Positions 22,877-36,087 are shown, counted from the stretch's first letter. The stretch: 64,000 bases of DNA from Mangifera indica (GCF_011075055.1 NW_025401213.1:1-64000), one strand, 5' to 3'. The notes: generated by a model from the sequence alone, not told the origin. Program-made: numbers and translations.

Positions 22877-25800
22877 TCAGGCAGTGGAACGACTACGCAA
22901 CTTGTTTGCAACATAGAGTAGATGGCTTATGTTCGTAGGTGGATAATTCTGGAGTAGCTTCAGATTCGAAGTGAAATCCCCCGCTAGCAATCGCCTTCTA
23001 ATCAGAATTAGCATTGCACAGCATATACGCAGCAGACTCTCCTGTAGTATCAGTGTCACAACTTTGTTAGATTTTGTGTTATTCTTTTCCTGATTATTAA
23101 GAAACCATAAATTACATCCTTCATAATGCTCCATAACATTTGAACGCTCAACCTAAGGCACAGCTGCATTAGGCAGTGAATATTTTCTTTACTAAAGTAA
23201 ATAAGAGAAGCCCACAAATACTGCCTTAGTTTAGAGAGCGTTAATAGGTGATTAACCCGAAAGAAGACATGTCGGACTAATCGGATCCAGAGAATTTTAT
23301 AACTGAATTCAAAATCAACAGCAGTTTTAACAGTCAAGAAAAGTAAATCTATTAGTTTTACGAAACTCAGTAATCATGACTCAAGTATTTCATAGAATAT
23401 AGATAGAGACTAAGCATATCCAGCAAACAATCTAAAATTACCAAAAAACAATTTCTTGGACACTTAATTACTGTTTGGACAGAAATCTGGTCACATCCTC
23501 TAGTATACAATCTTAGTAAGGATGCAGCTTTTGAAAAATGCAATGCAGCCGAAGAAAAAAACAATTTGCTTAAGCTTTGCCTTTAAGCTCCTTTGGACTA
23601 TTCATACTCAGGAAGGGTACTATTACTACTTCCATCAGAAATATTTTGACACTCGAGAATAGGATCTTCATATCAATATAAAACAAAAAATCTTAACTGA
23701 AAAATAGAAAATAAATCAATTTTAAACCTACCAGTGGGCCTTCTGGGTCGCTCAGAAGTGTGTCCCAAATGTGAAGGCAGTCTGCGAAATTGAATTCCTG
23801 AGTCAAGAGGAGAGTAATCCACCTAAATGCATAAAATTGGGGGTTGACCTGTCAAATTTTAATACATCAGTCAGGCATCCCAAAAGAATTAGTTGACCAA
23901 AAAAGAACAGAACTTTCACTTTAAAATGTCTTGAAAATAATAAAAGCTTGTATAACAGATTCTCTGTATGTATCCTCAGCCTCTAAGGAGATTTAATCAC
24001 AAAACACAGATTAATTAAAGGAAGAATAGAATGAACCTTAAAGTTGACAGCTAACAACAGAAAGAGAAGCAAATATAACATAGGGAGACCTCATGCATGT
24101 GAAACTAAAACATATGCATACAGTAAAAGCATAATAGAGACATGGATACCGTGGTAAGGAGTAAAGACCAATCAAGTCAAAAGTAAATATAACTTTTGTA
24201 TTAATTTTCATTCACCTCACCTGCTACATTACTACAATCTAAGAACATGATTTTTGTTTGTCATGTAAATAGGATAATATTTCTAAAGAACACGGTATTT
24301 TTAATTTGCGGGTGTGATTCACTATATTTTCAGTTTGATACTTATATAAAGACTCTGAAATCTTGTTAAACAAGAAAAATAGTAAGAAAACATAAGATCA
24401 TTCATATCAAATGCAACAAATTGTATATTATTTAAGTTGCGTCTTACTTTAGTTGTGACCTCAAGGTGACGCCAAAGCTCTTCATCATGTTCCTTAAGAA
24501 GCTGCGACAACTTTGTGATTGTGGATCTGATTCCAACCACACTGTTGTCAAGTTGCTGACAAAAATGATCCCGAAATCCACTCAACAACTCAACAAAACA
24601 AAAGAATGTGTCCGCTTCTGCAGAGGCCTGCATGACTTAATATTGGAAAATGATTACCAAATGAAACTAAAGCTATGTATAAACCAAGGTAGCTTCATAA
24701 ATCTTAATAATATACAGAGGCCAGGAAAACAATAAATTTGAGTCCTGCATGACTTTATTTTATAAATGAAAAACAAAACAAAAACAAAAGCATGATAAAT
24801 CATGGTAGCATGAGAACTATCAATAATAAGTTCATGAGGAACAATTTTGATCTACAATGTTCTCATTGCTATCAAATATTGTCTTGCAACAAAATATCTG
24901 TCAAAGTTGTTCAGCAATATTCCATGGTACAAAAGGAAACCTTGAAAAGGATTAAAATATTTTCTATAGATATGTGTAGAAATGCTAGCTCTTTTAATTG
25001 GTATGTATGTTGAATTTCCAGGTCCTCCTAAATCTCTTAGGTGAACCAAAAGAGAAGGAAATGTAAAATAAGACACTACAATTTGACAGAGGAAACTGAA
25101 ACAACTGATACTGAAAGAGTAAATGTATATTATCTCAAATGACCACAAGCCACAAATAACAATTAGCTACCAATGAGAAAGTAACATTATTGAAATAACA
25201 CACCATGAGTACAAACTGGTTTGCATCCGATTAATTAATGGAAGTATAAAATCCCAGAACAGCTTAGTTCGACCTGTATGTATGATAAGATATGGTTGTA
25301 ATACAATTAAAAAAGGAGTAATTACAGTCAGCCCCATCTATGGGTCATGAATTAGCAGTTTACACCCCCTGGTTTGGGAAATAGGAACATAACTTCAACA
25401 CTTGAGGGAGTTAATGTTTCATGTTAGTTAATGGTCCAATCCAAAAAAGAAAAGGAACAACTCCTAACCCTCTCAAAAAAAAAAATAATAATAATAATAA
25501 ATAGCTAATCTATTTCTTCTATCTTTTTTACCTCTATCAGAACAAATCCTTTTTATTAACAAACATTAAAACAAAAGTTTCTTTAAAATCAAATCAAGCA
25601 AATCAACCGGATCTTCTAAAATCAGATAGTCAAATCCATTGACCACAACAGGACCACATAACCATAAGCTTGCATTGCCAGCGCCACGCATATATTGCCA
25701 TTGTGAACTTTGCATTGCTAGCGCCACTTGCTCAAGCTACTACAAGCCATCCCTCATTGGCACAAACAACTAGTGTTGGCACACACTTTGCATTGCTAGC

Positions 25801-28800
25801 ATAGCTTGCTCACACTCTTATTTCAACTAACAACTCCTTAGATGACAAATCAACTTTATTTACCTTTAATTAAAGATGTTTGGCAATCATATAAGTGTGT
25901 TTGAAGGTGTTGGTGAAAGTTGTATGAATATAGTGCTTGAGGATGTTGATTATGAAATAATAAGGGCTTTCTTAGACTGAAGTCATATGATTTAATTTTT
26001 TCATTGTTAATAAAATGTTTTAAGTGAAAAAAAATGTGGGGATATAATGATCAATTTTGAGCTTTTGTTTTATTTTGGAAGTGAGAAAACATGAAACAGT
26101 GATTAAGAAACGATGAATATTGAGTTGGTGAAGATAAGGGGTGGTTTGGTCAAAGGTTTTATTGCTCAAGGTTAAATGGTACATTAATATCCTTGCAGAT
26201 GTACGAGGGGTAAATTGGTCATTTCATGTCTTCAACAACTTTTTCTGACAGCTTAACCAAACAGATCATCAAAATGGGAATTTCCATTTCCCAAAAATGG
26301 GTCCTTACTACTAATTTGTGTAACCCGTGGAGGTCACCTACAATTACCCCTATTATAAAATACAATACATGAATTTTCTTTCCCCTTTATATTTCTTCTG
26401 TAACAGAGTAGATTATATTTCTGCACAAAAGTCAATACTCTTATCTAGTTATACTAGTATACTTCTAACAATTGAGTGCTTTGGTTGGGTAAAAGTTTTC
26501 CTTGTGTTCATAGACTTGATCTCTAAGGTTACTAAAGGGCTTATGTATATAACCTCGTTAACTTTGCTATGAGGTTGCCTCAATGCTATTTTCCAGAAAG
26601 GTATATTCTACACTACAAAAATAAATTATGTTTATAGGTCTCAAAACTTCTTAGATCTGGTTACATGTACTAGTTTCAACAAGATCTCGTTATCACATCA
26701 TAGCATTATAGTGAAAGTATTTTCTACCTATTGCATTCATGGTCTTTGAGTAAAGAGGGTGCACTTTTTGGCACAAGATAGATACTCATAGATACACTCG
26801 TTTCTAATGATCATTAACTACTTTGGTTCATAAAAGTTTTCCACTGATAATAAGCTTCATAGGGTTTCAATCAATAACTCCAAGGGTTGTGCAAGAGTTC
26901 ACACAGGCAACCATTCCTTGATCTATGCCAAAAGGATGCCGCAATGCTATCTGCAGGATCTATTTTCTGTTAGATGATGAGGGATCCTATTCAGATTTGT
27001 CACAAAAATGATGAAGGTGCACTTTCAAATTGATGTTGGCATTCCGTGCCAGTGGTGACTGCTGTAATTTTGCTCTGTGTAGTTTCTTCTGAGCCCATAG
27101 CTTGCTAAACATAGCATTACACCACTCACATGAAGAAAGAAAGAGTGAGAAGGTGGAGTGCAGGTCAACACTATCATAAACAGGTTATTCTGTGGAGATG
27201 ATTATCGAACTTATGCCCACAACCACATCCTACCAAGATTAGAGTGGTGTGTCCGCAATATTACCTAACACTCTTTCAGCAGGCATGGTTGCAGTAACTT
27301 GAGTATGTCGGTAATATACATCTTGCAGCAATTAACCACTCAATAGATGACTCAGGCTATATCAGTATAGCATAGACTGTAAAGTTTAACGGTTATTGGG
27401 TAAGGAAACCAGGTTAATATGTGCCCTCAAAAGTTAAAGTGTCCATGTGTAATCCATTTCTGTTGTATGAAGTCTGATACAGTGTCATATGTCCAAAGTG
27501 CATCTAAGGAGATAACTCCATTGTGGATCTCTTTCAAAGCACATTGCTTTTCATATAGATAAAGGCCAAAGATCCCTTTATGTAACTCAAACAAAATGGT
27601 GATGAAAAGAACATTCACAAAAATTCAAGCATTCAATTGAATTATTTTATTTATTTTTGTAATCCAACACTTAAGCAGATTAAGCTTAAATTCGAAACTT
27701 TGAAACCAGTGAAACATAATCATTTAACCCACCCAAAGGGCAAAATTTTAAATAAGGCAAAAAGAAACTTGTTTTATTTTAGAAAGAAACTAAATATACT
27801 TACCGCAAATTCCTCATCAGGGTCATTTCTGAATACATAGAATAGAGGTGCCAAAATTTCATTCATCCCTTGGACATATCTAATACCAGGATTTAACTTT
27901 GCAAAGACAGTTAATATATTCTTCAAAGCCTCCTGAAAATGAGAGATATATATAAGTCCGTGATCTGGACTGTAGTTATATCAAATTTTGATCCCAACAC
28001 AAGCATGAACCTGATTAGATTTTGCAAAAGGGGAGTCTCCAGAGAAAAAATGCAGGTCTGGATGAGTGCGCTTTACATCTCGATCAATCTGTTCCATGAT
28101 TTCTGTGTCCTACATGGCCAAAAATAAAACCAGATATTTCATAAGTATGTCACGAATGCATACACCTGCTTATATTGTTTTATATTTAGCAACACCAAAA
28201 GTCATTATTATGGACAACTAATAAGGAAGACACATGACGCACAAAGTGAAGACATGTTCGACCTCAAATCAAAGGCAGGTAAACATAAATAATTTAACTT
28301 ATTTGTCACAAAAAAGGACTATCAATTTGTCTTAAATGTTTGAACATGTGTTATGAACGTGATTATACCTCATACAAATCAAATACAGAATAGCTAGTTT
28401 CTTAAACATAAAAGCAGGTTGATGTTTCAAGCACACAATTCAAAACTAATTCTCAAGTGATTGAGATACCTGAAAAAATTTATTCCAGATGCTGGTCTTT
28501 CCAAGGCTCAAAGGATGCTCCCCATGAGTAATTTCTGATCTTGAGAGCATACCTCTACTTTCACTTTTGGGGTCATCATTATCAGATTTTTCCAACTTCC
28601 TTGCAATTTCTGACTGACTAGCCACATCAACATTCAGAAACCACCCAAACAAATTACAAATAAAAAACCAAAACTAAACGCAAATACGGCTTACAGGATT
28701 CATCAAAAGCTCCTCCTTGAAGTGCTTGTACTGAGACCTCTTCTTAGCTAATTCAGATGACCAAACCCCACGCTCAGGTGGTAAATAACCCAGTAAGAGC

Positions 28801-29529
28801 TGCCACAGTGATCACATTAGTCAAAAATTGAATGTTTAACCCTAACATACTCCACAAAAAATCAGTAGCATTCGTTTCTACAAAAACTTAAGAAATGAAT
28901 AACACCTTCCAGACAGTTGATCGAATGCCCCCGCCATCAGGTATTCCCTGTGAAGCTAACCTCCGTAATTCCCTCATATTTATCACTTTCTTCGACAGCT
29001 GGAAATTCACACATCCACATAATCACAACATGAAAACATCTACCATTCCTCAATGTACCAGTATAAATACAGCCCAATTAAGTTTCTATCAACATATTAT
29101 TCTAAATATACCAGTATCACTAGTGTACTGCACTGTAGAATAACCTAACAAATCATAAAGTAAAAAAGTAAAATAAACAAAAGTTATAAAAAAAAAAAAA
29201 ACCTCGGGCAAGAGCAAAGCCTGAGCAGAATTGTCCATTTCATCATCATTTCTATGGTTATTGCTGTTGCTATCGCTATTGTGTACTATGACGTGTGGCT
29301 TCGGAGGCTCTTTTTGAACTGTCGAACCGACGGCAGGTGCTTGAGGAGGACGTGCGGGAACAGGAACAGGAGCAGGAGCAGGAGCGGCGGCGGTAACATG
29401 CGGCGGATCCACGGTGACGGTGGCGATTGGCTTAGTGGAGTAGCGGTGTAGGCGATCGTCGTCGGAAGGAGGAGGAGCGGTAGACCAGACAGAACTATTG
29501 AGCCAATCCGGCACTTTCTTCTTCACCAT
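22877..29529 (-). CDS. TBC-domain Rab GTPase-activating protein (Gyp1-like)
   Basis: Nine exons on the minus strand, all phase 0: 29529-29203, 28998-28906, 28799-28695, 28613-28470, 28109-28011, 27932-27804, 24627-24448, 23848-23732 and 23041-22877 (TGA). They give 452 residues from MVKKKVPDWL; an upstream in-frame ATG at 29604 would add 25. The N-terminus is Pro/Ala-rich. The TBC domain starts near residue 115 (MRELRRLASQGIPDGGGIRS). It holds the arginine-finger motif IxxDxxR (I231, D234, R237) and the glutamine-finger motif YVQ (Y275, Q277), so both catalytic fingers are intact. Such proteins stimulate GTP hydrolysis by Rab/Ypt GTPases in vesicle traffic. No stop or frameshift breaks the frame. 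Intron 6 (24628-27803) is 3.2 kb and hosts a TIR element. It resembles the Arabidopsis gene I recall as At1g04830. Confidence 0.94.
25315..26350. mobile_element. Terminal-inverted-repeat element (GGGGTAATTAC type) in TBC intron 6
   Basis: The left end GGAGTAATTACAGTCAGCCC pairs with the reverse complement of the right end (GGGGTAATTGTAGGTGACC). Similarity extends through 'tgggtcatgaattagcag' and 'ttgggaaatagg', about 70 bp in all. The interior is noncoding. Flanking 9-mers (attaaaaaa and tattataaa) are not convincingly duplicated. The ends resemble non-autonomous Mutator-like elements. It lies wholly within an intron. Confidence 0.7.
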
Positions 29530-29604
29530 TTCAGAAATTAAGTATTGTTTGTTGGGGATCCAATTCTGAGCGATTTGGATTGTCTCGGATTTTCTCTTCT
29601 TCAC

Positions 29605-30430
29605 TGACTGGATTTTTTTTTTTTTTGGATTGTTCGTGTAAGCCTAAAGCAGAAAGAGGGACAGACTCATCCGAGGACTGCAGTAACAGATGGGTTAGTT
29701 AGAGATTTTGAAGGACCAATTAGCAAAATCATGCATGGTTACCGTTACCTATGGTAATTTTCTCATATTTCCATTCCAAAAAAATGGCAAACAGAAATCA
29801 CCTTTTAATTTTGATGCAGTTTATTTCCATTTAATCTAGAGAAATTACTGTGAACTAGGAATACCTAATAAACCATTTTAATTTTCAATAAAATTATATA
29901 TATACATTTTAAATATATAAATATATATAAAGTCATTTATATCATTATAGATTAAATGATTTTAAATTAAAAATAAAATAATATTTAATTATATAATAAT
30001 ATATATAAATATATATATTTATATACTTAAAATAAATACGTATAATATTACTATTTCATTTTTACTTATCTTCATATTTGTGTCCAAAATTTTCAATTGA
30101 CAGCCATGCTTTTAAACTCTCCCTTTCTTTTGGTTCAAAATTTCATTCACTATCCCTCTATTTTAACTCATCGTTCTAACGCAAACATAACTCTTCAACA
30201 ATCCCATTTCATAAAAAATAAATAAATAAAATGAAATAACTTTATATGTTGCTTCACTCCTACTAAGGGCGAAGGTGAGTGGTGATGGTGAGAGACGTAG
30301 AAATAAAACTTAAGAGTCAATATTGTAATAACATAAATATATTTTAAATTAAAAAATATAATTAATAAAATACTCATTAACTAATACATTTATAATTGTC
30401 TTCGATGTGATTTTATTTTTTGAAAATATT
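29605..30430. other. Upstream flank of the TBC gene, AT-rich
   Basis: 29605-29700 is the likely TBC 5' leader (minus strand). 29880-30060 is almost pure A/T. No gene is recognised. Confidence 0.45.
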
Positions 30431-30439
30431 GTATAATGA

Positions 30440-32340
30440 CTTTATTATCAAATATATATATTTTTGCTATATACATCACTAAAATATCATTCAATCATTG
30501 ATTTTTCATTCTATTTTATAAACGATTTTTCATAAAATTCATTGATAAAAATGCTCTCTTTATCTTAGTAGTGACAATTGATAAAATTAATACTAATTTT
30601 ATCAAAAAAAACTAATGGAAACACCTTATCCTTCTTGGTTTCAACTATCATTTTTGTAAGATCTTCAATCTTGTTCAATTTTATAAATTTAACATTAGAG
30701 TGTGTATATCCAAAATGTAAATATCAAGTTGAGTCTCAAGTATCATGAGTTCTAAATCAAAAAAATCTTCATGATAAAGTTTAGCGAAAAGCATTAATTT
30801 TTGTTTATTAAAAGTAACAAAAATTTCATTTGGATATAAGCATACCAAACAAAAAGGCAATTTTATGCTTATCTCATTGAAACGATTATTCAACTTTTGA
30901 ATTTACATATCTAGGACATTGTAAAATATTTCAATGCGGTACCATTACACATTTGTGATACCTTAAATCTTGTGTTGCGATCGCTCTTGAATAAAAAAAT
31001 TTATAATCTATATTTGGAACATTAATGTCATAATTGAGACAAAAAGAACAAACTTTATTTTGTAAAGTCTCTCATCCACTATCTCTCATCATTTGTAAAG
31101 TTTGCTTTAAGGTTTCAACCAAATTTATAACATTTACAATATCTTGATCTTTCCTTTTGAGTGCTTGAGAAAGTTTAATTGTTAAGCCAAATATATTCTT
31201 CATCAAAAATTAACTAAGCATAAAGTCAAACGATTGCATCAATTTCAATATGTTTTTTGCTTGAAATCTTTGCTCAAAATTTCTCCTATCTTTTGCCACA
31301 ATTTTTAAGAGTATCAATAACATACGAAAACAATAATGTTATACTCATTAAAGAACCATAATGAGAGCCCTAACAAGTATCACCAACATATTTCAAATTG
31401 TCTCTTGATTAAGACCATTTCCATTTGAAAGTTCATCGTTAGAAAAAACTTTAATAACTTTGTGAGTTTGTTTATCTTTAAGAATATTGTAATGTTGTAA
31501 CAAAGCACAAACAATATTAACTATAATCACCATAATATTAAAGAGATCATTAACATCATATTTATTCTTTGTTAAAACCACAAGAGTGAACTGAAGTTGA
31601 TGTTCAAAATAATGAATATAATAATAATAATAAAACTATGTACATAAATAACGACATATCACATGTGATTGATTAGTTAAAAATTAAAGATAAACTAACA
31701 TCCAATCATATGGTGACACATTGTTATTTATGCACAAAAGTTATACACATAGCATTATTCACGTAATAAACGCATTTACTTTCTTTCAAAATTATTGTTT
31801 TCAAACCATTGAATTCTCCATACAATTACTAGCTCCATCGTAACCTTGTCCTTACACTCTAGAAAAACTCAACTCATGTCTAGAAAAAAAAATTATCAAG
31901 TGTTGTCTTGAGTAAAAGAGTTGTGGTACTGGTAATGTGTTTAACACCTAGAAAATGCTCTACAACAAATTCATTCTTATGAATATAATACAAGACAATA
32001 ACCATTTGTTCCTTTATAGAGATATCACAAGATTCATCAGTCAATATAAAAAATAAATAATCTTCTAAATCTCTGAAGATAGTGCTTATAGTTTCATTTG
32101 AAGCAACACTTATAATATCTTTCTGAATCATAGATGATATTGATTTGAGATTATTAGGAATATTATTGATATCAATCTCATATACATCTTCAATATGATT
32201 AGCAAGAAATCATAGAAGTTCAAGAAAATTTCCTTGGTTGTTTGAATTATAGGATTTATCATAACTATGAAATAATAAGTCGTCTTGAAAATCCACTAAA
32301 ATCTTTAAAAAGAAACTTGTAACTTTTAGGTTGATAAAAA
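30440..32340 (-). pseudogene. hAT-superfamily transposase (DUF4371/TTF-type) pseudogene
   Basis: Read on the minus strand from 32340 down, degenerate frames follow a DUF4371-hAT protein in order: SYDKSYNSNNQGNFLELL (about 32250), MIQKDIISVASNETI and ILTDESCDISIKEQMVIVL (32131-32000), GQGYDGASN (about 31840), SNDELSNGNGLNQETI (about 31400), MNNRFNEISIKL and FNKQKLMLFAKLY (30893-30770), and a hAT dimerisation-like end with KIEDLTKM and RAFLSMNFMKNRL (30640-30500). Stops and frame changes separate the parts, and no inverted termini were found, so it is a dead copy. Confidence 0.85.
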
Positions 32341-33137
32341 CCTTTTTTAAATATATTCTTTTTATTTGAACTCAAATATTATAATCAAATTCACAATTCC
32401 TATATTTTGCATGAATTGATTGCAAATATCAATTAATATCTTATATACTAGGATTATATTCTAGGATGTTTTATCATTGGATACTCCATGACCTACATAT
32501 ATATTATTTATCATATACTCCAAGCCACAAACAGTAGAATATGATGGGCTAGGCCCAAGCTATTTCGGATTTTTGCCTTTTGGATAATTCAATGACATTC
32601 AATTCTAACTACAATTTGAACAGCCAGTATAAATATTTAACACCTAACTTTGCTTGATGACTACAAAAGTAAACATCTATCTACTATTTTGGGAGATAAT
32701 AATGGGGACAATGAAATTTTTTGTATATATAGAAATACAAAAATGTATAGATATCTGAAATTTATAGGGAAAGGCTCAAGAAACACTTACAAGTTTCCTC
32801 ATGTGCTATCGAAATTCTAATCAACAAACATGTCACATGTAACTAACAGACACCAATATAAGCAGATTTGGCAACACCAGCCGCACCACCAATGTCTGTG
32901 TAAACAGTTCCAATATTTGTATATTCAGAAATTAAGTGACTTGTCTCATAACTGCCAATAGCGCTAAATGGAATGGCATGCTTAGCAGAGAAAAGAACCA
33001 AGTTATTATAATTGCCACACACATATATATTTGTAAAGATCCATAGTAAGCGCTCTTGAATGATGTGATTGCTCTCACCCAACACATATTTTTTCATTAA
33101 GTTCATGCTAGGTGATCAAGCACTTTCTATGTTTTTG
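32341..33137. other. Spacer between hAT pseudogene and PPR pseudogene
   Basis: An 87-codon minus-strand frame at 33106-32843 has no recognised family and no support beyond being open. Otherwise nothing is seen. Confidence 0.4.
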
Positions 33138-35203
33138 TTACAAATAATCTCCACAAGAGCAAATTCGATCCTTGAAATGATGGAATCGTTTTATATCTCT
33201 CAAGACAATCTCTCTATGGCTCAGTTTGCTAGCATGTTTCATCAGAGAATGGCAATCAACACAGACTGTAAGGTTCTTAACGATCCTAATGGTTCTTTCT
33301 GGAGTAGTTCGAATGAGGCTGAAGGCAAGCGCCAATTTCTCATTATGAATTCTAGATGTGTCTTCTTCTTCTTCAATGCTATGTACTACCCATTTAGTTC
33401 CAGGCATATATCTGAGTCCCCTAGAAACAGTTATTATTTCATCTAACTTTAAGTATATCTCCTTTTCATCTTGATGATCATGATCACCAGCTACAAAATA
33501 GTGCACTTGGCCATCCACCTCAACAAAACTACATCCTAGATTTTTCTCTAATAATCTACTCTTTATTAATCAGCTTATTCTCTTAACATCTTGCCATCTC
33601 CCTACTGCTGCATAAATGTTTGACAACAGAACATAGCTCCTAGGATGAGTGGGTTCAAGCTGCAAGATCCTCTGTGTGGCTAATACGACCATTTCACAGT
33701 CCTTTTAAATTCTATAAGAGCACAAGAGTGTTCCCCACGTCAAGAAATTAGGATCTATTGGCATTCTTTGAATGAACTTCAAAGCCTGGTCTAACTGGCC
33801 TGCCCTACCTAACATATCAACAATCAATGTATAATGTTTCATTGTGGGTTCAATGGAATGGTCAAGCCTCATGTTGTCAAAGAAGTTAAGTCCCATATTT
33901 ACTTGCCTAGCATATGAACATGCAGTTAATATTGCAAGGAAAACAATCCCATCTAGTTTTGTACCTGCAAACATAGAAACTTAAAGTCACTAAAAAGAAT
34001 CCTAAAAAACAGGATGGATATAAATTTATCATTATAAGATCAAACACCTGAGTACATCATCTACTTGAAACTATTAATAGCTCTCTCAAAACGTCCGTGG
34101 ATCGCCCAACCCCATATCATAGCAGTCCAAGTAAGAATGTCCTTCTCTTTTGTCTCAACAAAAACCAAATTTGCTGCCTCAATATTCCCACATTTTGCAT
34201 ACATATCCACCAAAGCATTCCCAATAGCTACATTTAAGGTAAAACCGTTGCTTGAAATATAATTATGAATTCTTGATCCAGCTTCAAGGGCACCAACTTT
34301 AGTAGAAGCCGAAAGAGCAGTAACAACACTATGATCATTTGCCCTTACACCTTCATCCAACATCCAAAAAAACATGAGCAACGCTTTTTCATGTTCTCCA
34401 TTATGTAAATACCCACTAACCAATATGGTCCACGAAATCACATTCTTATCCGGCATTCGCTAAAAAAGCAAACTTGCTCTCTCAATATCCCCCCATTCCT
34501 CATGAACCCATCTATCAAACCATTCCATGACCCCAAATTCCTCTCTGGCATTGCCTCAAGAAGCTCCAGTGTCTTCACCATATCCCCAACTTTACAATAC
34601 CCATTAGTCAACACATTCCACAACAAATTAATCTTCCCACGACTTTCATCAAATAACTTAAATCCCGACTCCAGTTCTTCAAATTTTACATACATATCAA
34701 CCAAACAAATCCCAACAAACTTATCAAACTCAACCCCAACTTTGACAATCACACCGTGTAAGGCCCTACCAAGATCATCAAGATGCAAACTTGTCGTTGA
34801 TTTCAACACGAATGGATAAGTTAGCTTAATGGGTTTAACACCTAAGCTCAACATGTGAACAAAATGAGAAATAGAGCTTTGAAAACAAGAATTTTCGGCA
34901 AGGCCACGAATCAAAGCATGGAAAACGTAAGCATTTTTAGGGTTGAAGTGGTTAAAGATGGAGGGGGAGTAGTAAAGGGATTTGAGTAAAGAAGAAGCTG
35001 ATATTAACTAGGTTGTAATGTGACTGTTTGGAAAGAGTTTGTGTCGAAGAATTTGAGCGTGGATTTGGCAGAGTTGGTTGATTGATTGATTTGGAGTAAT
35101 GAATGAGAGAAATGAAATGGGTTTCTTTAGATTGGCGAGAAAGTTTAACAAGGGTTTTGGCGGGTAAAGTTGTTGGTTTAAAGAGAAGATAAAGACTTTT
35201 CAT
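33138..35203 (-). pseudogene. DYW-class pentatricopeptide repeat gene, pseudogenised (At1g04840-like)
   Basis: Minus-strand frames reconstruct a PLS-type PPR protein from MKSLYLLFKPTTLPAK (start 35203) to CSCGDYL (stop 33138-33140). PPR arrays run through 34914-33705, then E motifs, then a DYW deaminase segment. This keeps the zinc ligands HxE (HNEKLAL) and CxxC (CVDCHS). Such proteins normally edit or process organelle RNA. Lesions: a frameshift near 35075; stops at 35008-35010, 34460-34462 and 34061-34063; an extra base in the C6 run at 34489-34494; two stops in the E region (33711-33518); an 83-bp intron-like insertion (33965-34047); and a final triad DYL rather than DYW (TGG to TTG). The family is normally a single long exon, so this copy cannot make a full protein. 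Confidence 0.92.
33965..34047 (-). other. 83-bp GT-AG intron-like insertion in the PPR pseudogene
   Basis: On the minus strand, …ATGATGTACTCAG is followed by GTGTTTGATC and ends TATGTTTGCAG, after which the frame resumes as G-T-K-L-D-G. Removing 33965-34047 restores PPR similarity exactly. It is T-rich with intron-like borders. It could be a gained intron or chance decay. Confidence 0.6.
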
Positions 35204-35226
35204 AGTTTTAAAGCTCGACTTGAAAC

Positions 35227-35599
35227 TAGGGCTGGATTCGAGCCGAGCCGAGCTCGGCTCGCAGCCAGCTCGGGCTCGGCTCGGTTTTTTAATGGCCGGC
35301 TCGAGTTCGGCTCGAGCTCGACTCGAGCCGGATTCGGCTCGACTCGAGTTCGGCTCGTTTGGGTTCGGCTCGATAACGGCTCGGCTCGGCTCGTTTTTCA
35401 TATCAAAACGGCACCGTTTTGTGTATATATGAGGATCAAAACGACGTCGTTTTGTATGAAAAATTTTTAAAAAAATATACCGAGCCAGCTCGGGCTCGGC
35501 TCGAGCTCGATCGAGCTGGGCAGAGCCCTGCTCATTTCGGGCTCGAACCGAGCCGAGCCGAGCTCGAGCCCGAGCTGGCTCGGCTCGAATCCAGCCCTA
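35227..35599. mobile_element. hAT-type MITE with GCTCGAGCTCG arms, copy 2
   Basis: The 373-bp element begins TAGGGCTGGATTCGAGCCGA and ends with the exact inverted partner TCGGCTCGAATCCAGCCCTA. A perfect 8-bp target duplication, cttgaaac, flanks it (35219-35226 and 35600-35607). The arms are rich in GGCTCGGCTCG/GAGCTCGAGC. The centre contains a short A/T-rich section with 'aaaacggcaccgtttt' and 'aaaacgacgtcgtttt' palindromes. It sits 24 bp upstream of the PPR pseudogene start, i.e. in its former promoter or leader. Confidence 0.93.
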
Positions 35600-35654
35600 C
35601 TTGAAACAGGAATAAACCTCAAAATGATTTATCTGGACATAATAAAATGTTTGT

Positions 35655-36078
35655 GGCCAAAAGCATATTCCCACCTAAGGTATATTGCAAACCTAAATTG
35701 GTACCTGTTAAATATTAAAAATTCAAACTTTCACTCATAGGATGTCATCAAAGAAGGGGGAGAAGAGAGAACCATTGTCAGAGAGAGATAAGATCATCGG
35801 AGGGCGAGAGGGTCAACAAATATAAAACCTGTAAGAGAAAAAAGTGATTTTTTAAAGTTTAATTTTGTAAGAAAATGATTAGTTTTTTAAACTCAAAGAG
35901 AAAATAAATAATATTTTATTATTTTTAATATATTAGTGATCAAATAATGATTTTATCTTTGAAATTAAATGTTTTTGTTAATTTTAATACCCCATGAATA
36001 GAAATTTAAATTTTTAATACTTAGCGGATACCAATTTAGTTTTGTAATAAATCTTTGATGGAAATATGTCTTTTGGCC
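35655..36078. mobile_element. Foldback Mutator-like MITE, copy 3 (short form)
   Basis: The ends GGCCAAAAGCATATTCCCAC and ...ATATGTCTTTTGGCC are inverted repeats of the same family as copies 1, 2 and 4. The flanking 9-mers aatgtttgt (35646-35654) and aatgttttt (36079-36087) match at 8 of 9. At 424 bp it is about half the family length and appears to have lost one inner arm. Confidence 0.82.
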
Positions 36079-36087
36079 AATGTTTTT

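Noticed and set aside
32843..33106. 87-codon minus-strand frame downstream of the PPR pseudogene
   Set aside because: No family similarity and no splice or promoter support.
34502..34819. Plus-strand 105-codon frame
   Set aside because: Antisense shadow of the PPR repeats, with no family similarity.
34952..35401. 149-codon minus-strand frame with Arg/Ala/Ser/Glu-rich start
   Set aside because: Its N-terminal half is translation of the GAGCTCG-rich hAT MITE. Only the part from 35203 down belongs to the PPR pseudogene.
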